Below are positions 35,462-47,720 of a stretch of DNA of 64,000 bases, piece by piece. Origin of the DNA: Cryptomeria japonica. Taxonomy: Eukaryota > Streptophyta > Pinopsida > Cupressales > Cupressaceae. The notes below the pieces were generated by a model. That model was given only the letters and a program-made list of their open reading frames with translations, did not search any database and was not told the origin of the DNA. The position numbers and the translations under genes are program-made. The stretch is taken from NCBI RefSeq assembly GCF_030272615.1, contig NC_081414.1:307315164-307379163 (forward strand). The letters run 5' to 3'. Positions within the stretch are counted from its first letter, which is position 1, and every line of letters starts with the position of its first letter.

Positions 35462-38400
35462 TGTTGGAAATTTGAGTTGTGATGTGTTGTCATAGATGTC
35501 ACTATGTGTTGTAGATGGTCTGAAAGTGAGTGTTCTGATATTGTTATGTGGACTAGTATTCATATTGAGATATTTCTGAAAGTCAGGTGTAGTGGAAGCT
35601 TCAATATGTAGAAAATAGTATTTATGCAAGAAAGAGTTTTTAATCTTCCAATGGAAGAATTATTTACATTCCTCTAGTCTATGAAGATTATGGAGTGCAG
35701 TTCTGGAAATAATGTTTATGATGTGTGTATGTTGTACTATCAAGTTTATAGGTACTCTATTGCTCAAATGGTAGAGGTGGTTGTTGTTGTTTTTGACAAT
35801 GGATGTCTCTCAGAACTAGTTCAGAGAATGCTTCGTGGTTCTTTGATATTTGGATCCAAGTGTTGTGAATTGGAGGACATGTATATTTGGTTTGTGTAGT
35901 ATTCCAATTTAGTTTTCTGGTGATGGTCTGATTGGCAAGTGAAGTTATGATGTTCTAAGTTCAATGTTGTTAGTTGGTCTGGTTTTTGGTTTACTGTGGT
36001 GGTGTATACTATCTGGATCATGTCCTTTTGGTTTGTATATGCTTTTGTGGATAAGCTTGAAGGTTGATATGGGTCTCACTGTGGCATATGCAAATTTGCA
36101 TTGAGTTTTGCGCATTGGAAGATGTGTTTTGGGCCTACTGGTTGACGTGCTATATCATTTGTCTACATGTTTCATTTGATGCTAACATTGGATGATGTGT
36201 TGCATGTTCGGTTCATTGGAATCATTTGGAAATAATTTTTTTCTATGTATTTGGGTCTTCTCTATGTCTTAGAGTGGATTGGAATGGATATTTTAGGTCC
36301 GGGTGGCCAAATTTATGTAATATTGTTTATTTTGTCTGTGGTTGACCTAGTTGAGAGTTTTAATGAATTATCTTGTATATATAGGAGTGCAGATGTATGA
36401 GTTATGTGTGGGATGTGTGTGAATTGACAAGAAATGGATGTTAATGATTTGCGATTAGATTTGATGTTGGAGATGTGCGCAAGTAAATTTTAAAGAGCTT
36501 TGATGATGATATTTTCAGTGTGATTGTGTTCTAAGATAGTGTTTCAAGTGAGATATGTTTGCCATGATATTGAGAGTTTAGCAGAGTATCCATTGTCCTT
36601 GATGTCAAGGGGGAGAGATATAGACTGAGAGAGATCAGTTGTATATGCTCATTGCTCTTGGTGATGTTGTCATCACTGACAAAGGGGGAGAATGTTAGAA
36701 ATTTGAGTTATTGTGTTGTCATTGATGTCACTATGTGTTGCAAAATGGTGCAAAAGTGAGTGTTTTGATATTGTTATGTGGTTTGGTGAAGATATTGAGA
36801 TATTTATAGAAGGCCGGTGTAGTGGAATTTTCAATATATAGGAAACAATATTTATGTAGGAAAGAGTTTTTAATGTCTTGATGGAAGAATGCTTTGCATT
36901 CCTTCGATATGTGAAGATTATGGAATGTGGTTCTAGATATAATGTTTATGATCTCTGTATGTTGTACTATCAAGTTTACAGGTCCTTTATTGCTTAGGTG
37001 GTAGAAGTGGTTGTTATTGTTTCTGATAGTGGTTGTCTATCAAAATTGATTCAAAGAATGCCTCATGGTTCTCTGATTTGTGGATTCAAGTGTTGTGACT
37101 CAGAGGACATGTTTATTTAGTTAGTGCAGTGTTCCAATTCAGTGTTTTGGTGATGATTTTATTGAAAAGTGAAGTTATGATGTTCTGAGTTCAATGTTGT
37201 CAGTTGATTTGGTTTTCAGTTGATTGTGGTATTGTATCGTATCTAGATTATGTACTTTCGGTTCGAATATGCTTCGGTGAATGATTTTGAAGGTTGATGA
37301 TGTAGGGGCATCCGGTGGTGTAAGAGTAATCTTGCATCACCCATAAATATTTCCTTTTCTAGTTAGTTTTCTTTTAATGTTTTTTCATTTCTGCATACCC
37401 ATTTGGACGAATAAGAGATTCCAACATTCAGAATAGTCAAGTTGCTTTTTCTTGCAGACTGCCAAAAATAGAAAGTTTTATATTTAAAGGCAGATGGAGC
37501 CCGAATTTTGTGGGAAGCTTGAGAACAAAAAAAATAAGCACATTGGCGAAAGAATTGGGTTAAAATAATTAACAGTTTGAAATTTATTCAAGTTTTAGTT
37601 TCCGAAAAATCGAAAAAATTTCTTTTGCGTCAGATTTGAGGTTTTAAACTATTTCAAATGGCCCCAAAAATGGTGGGAATCAGCAGAGAAGGGTCTCAGC
37701 ATATTCTTCACTTAGAGATCTTTCCAATTCTTCAAACGACGCGTTAATTCGATTCCCAGATCAAAAGTTATGGTTGCCGGAAGTTGGACAATTTTTGAAA
37801 AGTTTCAATTTTCGAATTTGGCTGTATTTTCATATTTCCAATTTCATGTTTTGGCATTTGTCCGTCAATTGGTAATTTCTAAATTGTAATTTCAGCTCTA
37901 AAACGAAAGAAAGGCTATTTAGGACTCATATGTAGAAACTTGGAAGTTAGTTGTTGTATGTGAGTTTTTGAGAGTTTAGTTTTGGGTTGGGAAATTTGCA
38001 TTGTAAGGGTTTTCCAAAAAACTTTGTAAGTTGTTGTATTGCATCCTATGAGGATTGATTCCTCTTATTTGTGATTGAATGTATTGAAAATAGTTTTAGA
38101 TAATAATAAAATAGATCTTTTGTGTCTCTTTTGCTATATTTTTCTATGTCTTGGATTTTGCCCTCATCAGTTGATATGGGTCTCACTGTGGCATGTGTAG
38201 ATCCACATTGAGTTTTGTGCATTGAAAGATGTTTTTTGGGCCGACTAGTTGGTGTGCTACATTGTTTGTCTACATATTTCATTTGATGCAGATCTTCGAG
38301 GATGTGTGGCATGTGGAGTTCATTGGAATCATTTAAAAATAATATCTTGTGATGTAACTAGGTCTTCTCTATCTCTTGAAGTGGAATAGAATGGATATTT

Positions 38401-39860
38401 TAGGTCCATGTGGCCAAATTTATGTAATATTGTTTAATCAATTTGTGGTTGACCTAGTTGAATTTTTTAATGAATTATCTTGTATATATAGAAGTGCAGA
38501 TGTATGAGGTGTGTGTGGGATGCGTGTGAATTGAAAAGAAATGGATGTGAATTATTTGCAATCAAATTTGATGTTGGAGATGTGTGAAAGTAAGTTTCAA
38601 AGAGCTTTGATGATGATATCTTTAGTGTGACTGTGTTCTAAGATAGAGTTTTAAGTCAAACATGTTTTCCATGATATTGAGAGTTTAGCAGTGTCCTCTG
38701 TTGTTGATGTCAAAAGGGAAGAGCTATAGATTGAGAGAGAGACCAGTTGTATGTGCTCATTGCTCTTGGTGGTGCTGCCATATCTAATAAAGGGGGAGAA
38801 TGTTGAAAATTTAAGTTGTTGTGTTGTGTTGTTTTGCCATTGATGTCAACCTATCTTGTGTTGTCATTCATGTAATTATGTGTTGTAGATGGTTCGAAAG
38901 TGAGTTTTTTGATATTGTTATGTGGTTTGGTGAAGATATTGAGATATTTCTAGAAGGCTGGTGTAGTGGAAGTTTCAATATGTAGGAAATAGTAATTATG
39001 TAGGAAAGAGTTTTTAATGTCCCAATGGAAGAATATTTCGCATTCTTTCGATATGTGAAGATTATGGAATGTTGTTCTTGATATAATGTTTATGATCAAT
39101 GTGCTGTACTATCAAGTTTACGGGTCCTCTGTTGCTCAAATGCTAGAGGTGGTTGTTGTTGTTTTTGACAATGGTTGTCTGTCAAAACTAATTCAAAGAA
39201 TGCTTGATGGTTCTTTGATTTGTGGATTCAAGTGTTGCAACTTGGAGGACACGTTTATTGGGTTAGTGCATTATACCAATTTAGTTTTTTGGTGATGATT
39301 TTATTGAAAAGTGAAGTTATGATGTTTTGAGTTTAGTGTTGTTAGTTGATCTGATTCTTAGTTGATTATGGTGGTGTATCCTTTCTAGATAATGTCATTT
39401 TTGGTTCAGATATGCTTTGGCAGATGAGTTTAAAGGTTGATATGGGTCTCACTGTGGCATGTGTAGATCTACATCGAGTTTTGTGCATTAGAAGATGTTT
39501 TTTGGGTTGACTAGTTGGCGTGCTACATTGTTTGTCCACATTTTATTTGATGTGTACCCTTGAGAATGTGTTGCATGTGGGGTTCATTGGAATCATTTGG
39601 AAATAATGTCATGATGTATTTGGGTCTTCTCTACCTCCTGAAGTGGACTAAAATGGATATTTTAGGTTTGTGTGGCCAAGTTTATGTAATATTGTTTATT
39701 CAGTTTGTGGTTGCCCTAGTTGAATTTTTTAATGAATTATCTAGAATGTAGATGCATGAGTTGTGTGTGAATCGACAAGCAAATCTAAATGATTTGTAAT
39801 TATATTTGATGTTGGAAATGTGTGAAAGTAAGTTTTGAAGAGCTTTGATGATGATATCTT
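35462..39860 (+). repeat. Three tandem 1,231-bp units derived from an LTR element
   Basis: Unit 1 starts TGTTGGAAATTTGAG at 35462, unit 2 TGTTAGAAATTTGAG at 36693 and unit 3 TGTTGAAAATTTAAG at 38801. The first spacing is 1,231 bp. The second is 2,108 bp, and after removing solo LTR K with its duplication (877 bp) it is also 1,231 bp. Unit 3 is cut at 39860 by element C. Each unit begins like an LTR, has a TATA-like TTGTATATATAG, and ends in a polypurine tract (AAAGGGGGAGAATG or similar) directly abutting the next unit start. So each looks like a partial LTR fused to the 3' end of an element interior. I found no real open frame. Confidence 0.85.
37298..38169 (+). mobile_element. Solo LTR K (Gypsy-like)
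   Basis: The 872-bp element starts TGATGTAGGGGCATCC and ends TTTGCCCTCATCA. It is flanked by a perfect duplication GTTGA (37293-37297 and 38170-38174). Its start resembles the LTR of F (TGATGTAGGAGCATCC). A TATA-like box, TATATTTAAAG, is at 37479-37489 and a polyadenylation-type AATAAAA at 38104-38110, so the orientation is plus. No internal domain is present. Confidence 0.88.
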
Positions 39861-40337
39861 TGTTGGCAAGAGACACTGCACAATTCATTTGGTATTGTCA
39901 TTGATGGCAACCAAAGTTAGTTATCTCATCCACAATATGTGATTTGATCCTACCAGAAGTCAGAATACAAATAGGTTCAAGTCTGACAAAGTAGAGCAAA
40001 GTATTTGGCAGAGTTCAATATTTTGGGTAGTATTTCATTTCAGATTAATATTTTGTGTTGTGGATTTCAAGAAAGGTTGATGGATGTCTAGGTAACCTTA
40101 TTCTAGAGTTTCAGCCCCCGATGATGTTCAGTTTGTGAGTGAGAATTTCGGTATATCATTTCTCAGTCTATTAGTACAATACAATAGTCTTGTGTGGATA
40201 ATTCTTATGCGGATTATGTAGATCAATTTTGATGATTACTTTTGTGGTCTAGGTATTTGGTTTGATGGTTTTGGTAATGTATGGAAAAATGTTTTGGTCT
40301 GCATTGGTATTTTGGTTCAGATTTAGCCAATAGTTTA
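39861..40337 (+). repeat. C 5' LTR, first part
   Basis: 477 bp matching the 3' LTR at 62539-62997. It runs up to GATTTAGCCAATAGTTTA, where D is inserted. Confidence 0.88.
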
Positions 40338-41037
40338 TGTAGTACCCCTCCTCGATTGAACTTATTAGACTCATATTTTACTATTGTTTACTTTCAATGG
40401 ATACATTACCATTATGTGTTATTCAAACTTATATGACATTATTTCAGTACTTGTGATTTGTGGTATTTTATGGATTATTGCTATGTACTGACACTTTACT
40501 TTATCTATGCAATGTGTAATTATATGTTGCATGTGTGCGAGCGTATTGGATGCGAGGGGATGATTTTCCTTCACTCACTCCGATGAGACAAGGAACATCA
40601 CGATTCTCCTTCATCGGTGTGCGTGTCATGTATTCTATATTTGTATATATGCATGTGTGGTTCGATGATGCAGGACATTGCAGGTACAAGTGCTGGGTAG
40701 GTACGAGGTATCGTCTCCACCTGGCTTCACATGTCTGAGCATGCCTTATTTGTCTGATGGGAGTGGAGGAGATAGTGGTTGACTCTAATTTTACCCCAGT
40801 TACACTCTTATAAGTGTCGTCAGTTGGTCATCTTTTCTGTATGTTCGACCTTCGAGTTTTGTTTGTTTGACTTTTTTAGAGTCTTTTTTTGGGTCTTCTC
40901 TGTTTGTGTGCCCTAGTAGATTAGATTAATTATTTGAGTTTATGGCGTCACTTTATAGTTAGCATATTTAAGTTATGAATTATAATGCTTAGGTGATTAT
41001 GTATTTAATTAATTAAGTGAAGTGATTAAATTTAGTT

Positions 41038-41258
41038 GCAAATTGCATTATATTAGAAATATAATTTTATTTAAATTTAGTAGAAAATAAATTAATTGCA
41101 TTTATTGTTCTCTAGATTTTAAAAATAAAATTACTTTCCTTTATTAGTTTGCAAATTTCATTATTTTAGAAATATAATTTTATTTAAACTTTAGTGCGAA
41201 AATAAATAAAATTAAATGCATTTATTATTCTCTAGATTTTAAAAAATAAATAAATTAG
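41038..41258. repeat. 113-bp tandem duplication in D
   Basis: GCAAATT starts at 41038 and again at 41151. Both copies share AGAAATATAATTTTATTTAA and TTCTCTAGATTTTAAAAA, with small indels between. AT-rich, non-coding. Confidence 0.8.
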
Positions 41259-42482
41259 AAATAAACAAAATAAAGTTGATTTGCTTTCCTTAAATATTTT
41301 TTTTGAAAGTTAATTAAATGGGCATGAGAAACGAAAAAAAAGAAGGAAAGTAATGATTTTTGGAAAATTGCAGTTTCATTTGCTTTTTGTGGAAATTGGA
41401 AAATAAAATAAAATCCTTTTAGTTTTAAAAATTGAATATTATATTTTGGAGAGGAAAATATTTTCAACCTAAAAAGTTTAGGTTAAATATATTTTCAAAA
41501 TTAATTTTGGGGGTTCACGAGAAGGAGGCAGTAGTCTGTAGGAAGAAATTTTAAAAATTTCTTGGATGCATGTTGGAGAAGTAAGGATCTGGAAGGAAGG
41601 ATTGGTGTGGATATCTGATTGCATGAGCTCTTCCTCAAGATCTTCTAGGAAAGCTTCTGCCTGGTTATTTATTTTTAATATTAGCTCAAATATCTTTCCT
41701 TTCTCTATAGTTTCTGGTGTGTATTTGCAAAAGAAAAATTTAATAGAATATGGCTGTGTCTTCCAATTCTGGTTGAGTCTTGATTTTGTATATGGTTAAA
41801 TGTTTTATTTATTTCCTTTCTGTGTATTTATCTAGTTTTGATATTCGTGAAATTGTAAGGGGTTATGTTGGCCAAATTTTGCCAGATTTACCCTCCTTTG
41901 TTCCAAATGAATTGTTTCCGTGTGTTTTACGATTTTGTGTTCTTCCTAGTTGAGAAAAAAACATTAGAATTTTGGGTTAAAAGAAAAATTGGGCTTATGG
42001 AGGAAATTTTTGTAAAAGAAATGGAGTTTTGCCCTCTCTGTTTTGTCACAGAGTTTGGATGTTTTATAAGTTTCTTTACCAGTAATTAAATTGTGTAATT
42101 TTAGTTTTACTCTTTTTAAAATTATTATTATGCTGTGTTTTTGACTTTGTTGTCTCAGAGTGGGGATGTTGAGATTTTAAAATCTCTATTGAAATTTTCT
42201 TTAAAAAAAAAAAAAACATTGAAATTTCAGTCTCTGTGTAAAATTAAAAATTTAATTTAAATTTAAAAAAAAATAAAATTGGAAAGGGGAGGGGGTCGGT
42301 AGTAGTACTACCGGTAGTAGCAGTGCTACCATAGAGTAGCAGGGCTACCTTATGAGTAGCAAAAGCTACCACAGGCAGACAAATAACTTCGCCTTCTTTG
42401 TTTTCGTGTACCTCCAGTAAATGATGAGTTTCAGGTTGCGTGCCTCCAATATAGTTTTGATTCGGTTTTCTTTTTAATGCAA

Positions 42483-42486
<4 letters not shown>

Positions 42487-42579
<93 letters not shown>
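42487..42579. repeat. (TA)n microsatellite, left of J
   Basis: About 90 bases of uninterrupted TA. It borders LTR fragment J on its left and explains the Ile-Tyr repeat open frame on the minus strand. Confidence 0.97.
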
Positions 42580-42581
<2 letters not shown>

Positions 42582-43019
42582 TGAATATATACTCATATAC
42601 CAAATCTCCTTCGCATGTGATATTGCATTTCAAGACCACGACACTTATTCCACATTCCCATTCCCATACTATGATCTACAATGAGATCTTACATCATTTT
42701 ATACCAACCCTTAGGCCTAAACCAATTAGGTCGACCACCTATAAGATATTACATAAATCCATATTACAATGATATGCCATGTTGTCTTAAGACCAAAATA
42801 ACAATAACCAATCCATAGAACATCCTGACACATCCCGGTAATGTGTAAAGTACACGATAACATCACATTAGTCCATAACCTAGATAGCTACAAGACCTAT
42901 TCTGGGTCCACCACGCCAAAGAAATGTCTTAAAGTAGTTGAAGCACGATCAAAGAACATCTTCAGCATCTTGAAATCCATCTAGAAGTCACACCAACACC
43001 ATTTATGCATATTGTCAAG

Positions 43020-43021
<2 letters not shown>
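42580..43021 (-). mobile_element. LTR fragment J (family of solo LTR E)
   Basis: The stretch parallels 25430-25830 of solo LTR E. Shared landmarks are TGATCTACAATGAGATCTTA, the GTCGACCACC/GTCGGCCACC step, CATCCCGG, CCATAACCTAGAT and CACACCAACACCA near the right end. Both LTR ends are missing, replaced by TA tracts. Confidence 0.75.

Positions 43022-43105
<84 letters not shown>
43022..43105. repeat. (TA)n microsatellite, right of J
   Basis: About 84 bases of TA. Together with 42487-42579 it brackets fragment J exactly. Confidence 0.97.
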
Positions 43106-43107
<2 letters not shown>

Positions 43108-44694
43108 GTGGAAATTAGTTTATCTTCAGAAAAGCATATATTTAGATTTGTTATTTAAACATGGATATATGTTAGGGGGTAATTTTTATGTGGTTAAATT
43201 TAGCATTATTGGACAAATGACAACTCCGTTATTCTCTTATCAATAAAGATGTATTTTCTATTTTTTGGAATATCTACATTTGCAAAGTATAAAATGTCTT
43301 TTTACTGTTTTAAAAAGATTGTCTGTTATAGGATCTTTAGTATAAATGGTAGTCTTGGTACAAACATATTTACGTTGTAGATCTATTTTTGAGTTGTTGT
43401 TATTGTTGTTCATACCCCTTGGTCAAGTGTGGTTGTGTAATCCTGTTGATGTGAGCCATTGTGTGTTTTATTCCAAATGGTCAATCCTAGGTTTATGATT
43501 TGTGCATCCTTCACCTGTAGTTCGTCAGGATTAGATATGGTTGTCAGTTTCGCCATAGAGTTCTCATAGAGAGACCTTTCCTGTTAGTGTCCTATGTGAG
43601 AGAGTGACTTTCGAGTGGGGGCCGCACCCAAAGTGGATAGAAGGATAACCCCTCGAAAGTCAATTAAGAAGTGATAACCTAATAATTGGTTAGGGGGTGG
43701 GTAGCTGAAATATTTAATTAAGATAAGGTGCCTCGCACATGGTTGAGTGCTTGTATAGGCTCAGGATGCTGTGAGAAGGCCTGGAATGGCAAACCTACCA
43801 CCTTGTCTTCATGAAGGGATTGGTAGGGTCTGCATGATGCTTAGATGGAGCCGGGGGTTCGGGAGAGGTTACCAGGATAACCCAGGATGGGGGCCAGGAC
43901 TTATGGATGCCTACCTAGGGTAACCACCTTAAGCCATATGATGACACTCTCTCCTTAGGGTCACTAGTGTTTGTGAGTTGAGTCACATGGGTTTTGCGGA
44001 GTCATGTTGTACTGTCATACTTGTCTTGTTTGCTTGCTTGGGGGTCTTCTACTATCTCCCAGCACGGTGGGGTGGTTCCACTTTGGGATCACATGGTTGA
44101 GTGTTAGTGCCACTTCCCATCAGATATCCTTGATTGTACCTTCAGGCGAGGAAAGACTTTGCTGGTGTATCTGGGTTCGTGATTCATGTACCAGCTCATG
44201 TTCATGATTATTGTACTTTTGAGACCATGTGGTCGTTGTTTCAGAAATCTATGTAACCTTGTCATTATAACTTATGTATTTAGTTGTATTATTGGAAGCC
44301 TTGTAATTATTGGTTACTGTGATATTAATTCATTTGAATGTATGTTAATTCAGTATCTTTACTCTTATGTGTAAGTGAACCATGGAAAGTAAATGTATTG
44401 GAACACTTTAAAATCTTTCATTGTGGGATTTAATTTTATGATTATATTTTAATTAAAAGCATTTAAGTTCCTAACTAGATGGATAATTGGATTAACCTTG
44501 ATCTTATTATCATTATTATGAATTAATCTTCGTTGGTAACCCTTAGGAAATCAGGTGATAGACTTCCGCTGTGTTAATAAACGTGTAATGTGATAATTAA
44601 TGCACTTAATCTTTTAAATTTCTTTTTATTTCACCTTTTAGTTGCCTAGATGTATTGTTTTCCTTTAGGGTTCCTGGCGGGGCATTACAGTTTT

Positions 44695-45325
44695 TACACG
44701 TTTCATAATATGTAAAGTGTTCTTGAAGCCAACATGTAATTGATCTAATCTCTTGTTGTGGATATATAAGATCGATTGTTATAATCATTTTAAATATAAA
44801 GGTGTATGTGAAAGGTGATTGTGATTGATTGGGCACAGTTTCATGTGCACATGATAAGGTTTTGTGCTCCAAATTATTGCAGAACAATGGAGCAACGCAG
44901 TTTGTGACAGAGTATGGAAAAGTTGCATAATGTGCTCAACCAGAACTATACTCGGGCATTTGTAGATGTTATTATTTAGTTCAAAGTATTCAATGACATT
45001 TTTTAATTCATTTGTAGGCAGTGATCCTCTCTTTCTTGAGTAGTGAGCTCTAGGCAGTGTGCCTGAATGCATGTGCCTTCCTCTTTGTAATATTTTTATA
45101 CTTCTGTAGAGTATATTTATATTGTGGGTTCATCCCCATCGTGGTTTTTCCCTTAACCAAGTTTCCATGTACAAAAATCTTGGTGTTATGGTGTTGTGGT
45201 TATTTGCTTTAAGTTCTTACATCTTTCTTTTGTTCATATGCATTAAGTGGTTGAATGAAATTAAATAAAGTTAAAAATTGTACAACACTGATTCACCTCC
45301 CTCTCAGTATTACTTGATTCCAACA
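44695..45325 (+). repeat. C 5' LTR, second part
   Basis: It resumes after D with TTACACG, has a TATA-like GATATATAAGATC at 44761-44773 and the CTGATTCACC...CTCTCAGT end signature near 45287-45309. It ends TTCCAACA at 45325. Confidence 0.85.
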
Positions 45326-45344
45326 ATTGGTATCAAAGCCTAGT
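45326..45344 (+). promoter_or_regulatory. C primer binding site
   Basis: ATTGGTATCAAAGCCTAGT starts directly after the LTR. It matches the initiator tRNA-Met complement (TGGTATCAGAGC) with one difference. Confidence 0.85.
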
Positions 45345-45393
45345 TCCACGGAATAAGTTTAATAGCTTAAGGAGGATCCGAGAAGCTGATTCA

Positions 45394-46584
45394 ATGGATT
45401 CCAGTGGTCTTCAACAACAACTTCTAGTGGTACTTGATGATCTTGATCAGTTTAAAGCTGAAGTCCAAAACTTGCAAGCAAACATTAAGGATGCTGAGAA
45501 TTTCATTTAGTCATTGAAGGAGCAACTGAATAATTCCAGGGAGAAGAGAAAGGAACTTGTTGATCAACTAAAAAAAAAGGAAATCCAAAGCATGAATGAT
45601 GAAGCCTTGAAGGAGAAAATAGAAGAGTGTGAAAAACTTGCTAGAGACAATGCTATCTTGAAGCATGAGATGGAATCCATAGTGATGGGGTTGACCAAGG
45701 GGATTTAGGGAAGAAAGAAGAATGAAGAGAGTCTTAATCAATCCTTGAAAAGTAGATCTAATGAATGTTGCAGACTTAACTCTGAGAATGATCAGTTGAA
45801 TCTTGAACTGCAACAATCCAAGAATAATGAGCAAGAGCTTGAAAGGAAGATTATCATTCTTAGGGATGAACTTGTGATTGAAAATGAGCACAAGGATAAG
45901 TTCAAGATTAGCTTAGCTAAGCTTGGTATGCTGCTGCAAAGTAAGAAGAATGAAGATGACAAACGAGGTCTTGGATTTGAGAAAGGTGAAAGCTCTGGAT
46001 CTGGTCAAAGAAATCCTAAGTTACAAAATCAGAAGAACAAAGATAGAAGGTCTCCAGTAAGGAAACCTAATGCTAAAAAATTCAATGGAAATTTCTTTGT
46101 TTGCAATAAATTTAGTCATAAGGCTAGTCAATGCAGAAGTAGAATGAATCAAAATGGTCCATCTTTCTCCGATTATTGTTTCAATTGCAATAAATATGGT
46201 GATAAGTCAAGTGAATGCAGAAATATGACAAATAACTCTTTCAATAGGAGGAATGTTAGATGTTATGCTTGTGGTAGATTTGGTCATATTGCTAATCAAT
46301 GCAAATCAAGAGGAAATAAAGGGAATTACAGGCCTAGTCAGAGAAATGTTGTGTGCTATAATTACAACAAATTCGGTCACATTACAAAATTCTATAGAAG
46401 CAAGAATGTGGACAAGAAGGGTCCGGTAGAAAATAACAAGAATGTGCAGATGGATGATAAAGGAAAACATAAAGTGGATGAGATCAGAGATCAAATGAAG
46501 AATACATGGGTAAAAAAGATTGATTCTGATGCAAGAAATGAATCGGCACCAGAACCTGGTGCTAGGAATTCCTCTAGGAACTAG
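45394..46584 (+). pseudogene. C ORF1: gag-like coiled coil with four knuckles
   Basis: It starts at ATG 45394 (MDSSGLQQQL), 50 bp after the primer site. The single frame to TAG at 46582-46584 has two internal TAG stops (near 45508 and 45706) and no frameshift. The N-terminal 170 residues are heptad-rich. The knuckles read FFVCNKFSHKASQC (first Cys lost), CFNCNKYGDKSSEC (His lost), CYACGRFGHIANQC (intact) and CYNYNKFGHITKFY (Cys changed to Tyr). G ORF1 shares the layout and the phrase GLGFE-x-GESS just before the knuckles. It is probably the packaging protein of C. A purine-rich spacer (GGCCTAGGGGGAG) follows before element A. Confidence 0.8.
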
Positions 46585-46682
46585 TTTAAGGCCTCTGGCC
46601 TAGGGGGAGTCTTCATGAAAATATTTTTCTCCCCTGCCAGCAGTTGTCTTCGGAAGGACAACAAATTACCAGTAGTTGCTTT

Positions 46683-47720
46683 TGTTGGTATTATGGATAT
46701 GCTGCATTGGTTTTGTCATTTATGTCAACACTTATCAACACTTATCCTTCTAGAGATCTTTGGTTATGTTCACTGGCAAGTTCAGTGACTTATGCACAGT
46801 CACCGGTATTTGGTTCACCGACAGGCTATATTGTTCACCGACACTGAGGATGACTTGTTATCATCTGGAGATCACTTGGTTATGTCGAAGACATGGTTTG
46901 GACACTTGGTTTTGGTATTTTGGTTATTGGTCTAATCGGGATGACATATTTGCTGTTACCGGCAAATTGGTCTAGGTTATGGATCGACATGCATTATCTA
47001 TTCTAGATCAGCACGACACGTTATATCAATTGGATATTATTGTAATTGTATTGAGCCGACATGATGCATCGCATCTTGACTTATTTGTAATTAATTTTAT
47101 TGTAATATTCTTTATTAGTTGAGCTACACATTTGGTCTTAGGTTTCGGTATATATGTAAGATCTCAATCTTGAGATGTAAGGTGTGGTATGTAAGGTTAT
47201 GATATTGTAACATGGTATGTGCGAATATAGAAGAACATATGAGAAGACCATAGAGAAGGTGATTATCTGAGATTAACCGGTACTGAATCCAACATTGGAG
47301 ATGCTACTTTGAGCAGTACATTATCATTGGATTTAATCATCCAATTGTAGTCAGTGTGACTCTTATTTTGTGGTTGAGCAGTGCACTCTAGGCAGTTGGC
47401 CTTTCTGCATGTGCATACCCCATTTGTACACACATACTATTTGCAGTAGTATCATCTGATTGTGGGTAAGGTTTCCCACCGTGGTTTTTCCCCTTACAGG
47501 GTTTCCACGTACAAATCTCTGTGTTATGTGTTGTGGATGTTGTTTCTCTTTCTGTTTCATGCATTAAGTTTCACCGCTATTGATATTTATTGTTAATCTA
47601 TTAACCGACATTAAGTTTGGTTTATCGGTATTATGTATCAAGTTTGATTAAGTTATATCTAGGTTGAAATTAATAGACAACTGATTCACCCCCCCTCTCA
47701 ATTGCCTCCGGGTCCTAACA
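46683..47720 (+). repeat. A 5' LTR
   Basis: It starts TGTTGGTATTATGG and ends GGGTCCTAACA. A TATA-like box with the TGTAAGATCTCA motif lies at 47149-47166. The GATTCACCCCCCCTCTC signature is just before its end. Confidence 0.9.

Larger units (their letters stand above)
40338..44689. mobile_element. Element D: 4.35-kb insertion with LTR-like ends, no coding
   Basis: It starts TGTAGTACCCCTCC and ends GGCGGGGCATTACA. The last 11 bases are an imperfect inverted copy of the first 11 (TGTARTRCCCC). The flanks GTTTA (40333-40337) and GTTTT (44690-44694) are a 5-bp duplication with one mismatch. The C 5' LTR continues on both sides. No gag or pol motif is visible in any frame, so it is either a very long solo LTR (about 3.8 kb without the nested J fragment and microsatellites) or a non-coding element. 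It contains a 113-bp tandem duplication, two (TA)n tracts and LTR fragment J. The end similarity does not fix its orientation. Confidence 0.7.

Noticed and set aside
35681-39295. Similar short frames recurring in the tandem units (35681-35899, 39086-39295)
   Set aside because: They recur because the units are copies; stops differ among units and there is no known motif.
40535-40738. Plus-strand frame in D starting MRAYWMRGDDFPS
   Set aside because: Isolated, no family features, in an otherwise non-coding insertion.
42244-42639. Minus-strand open frame with a long Ile-Tyr repeat
   Set aside because: It is the translation of the (TA)n microsatellite; the flanks have no protein signature.
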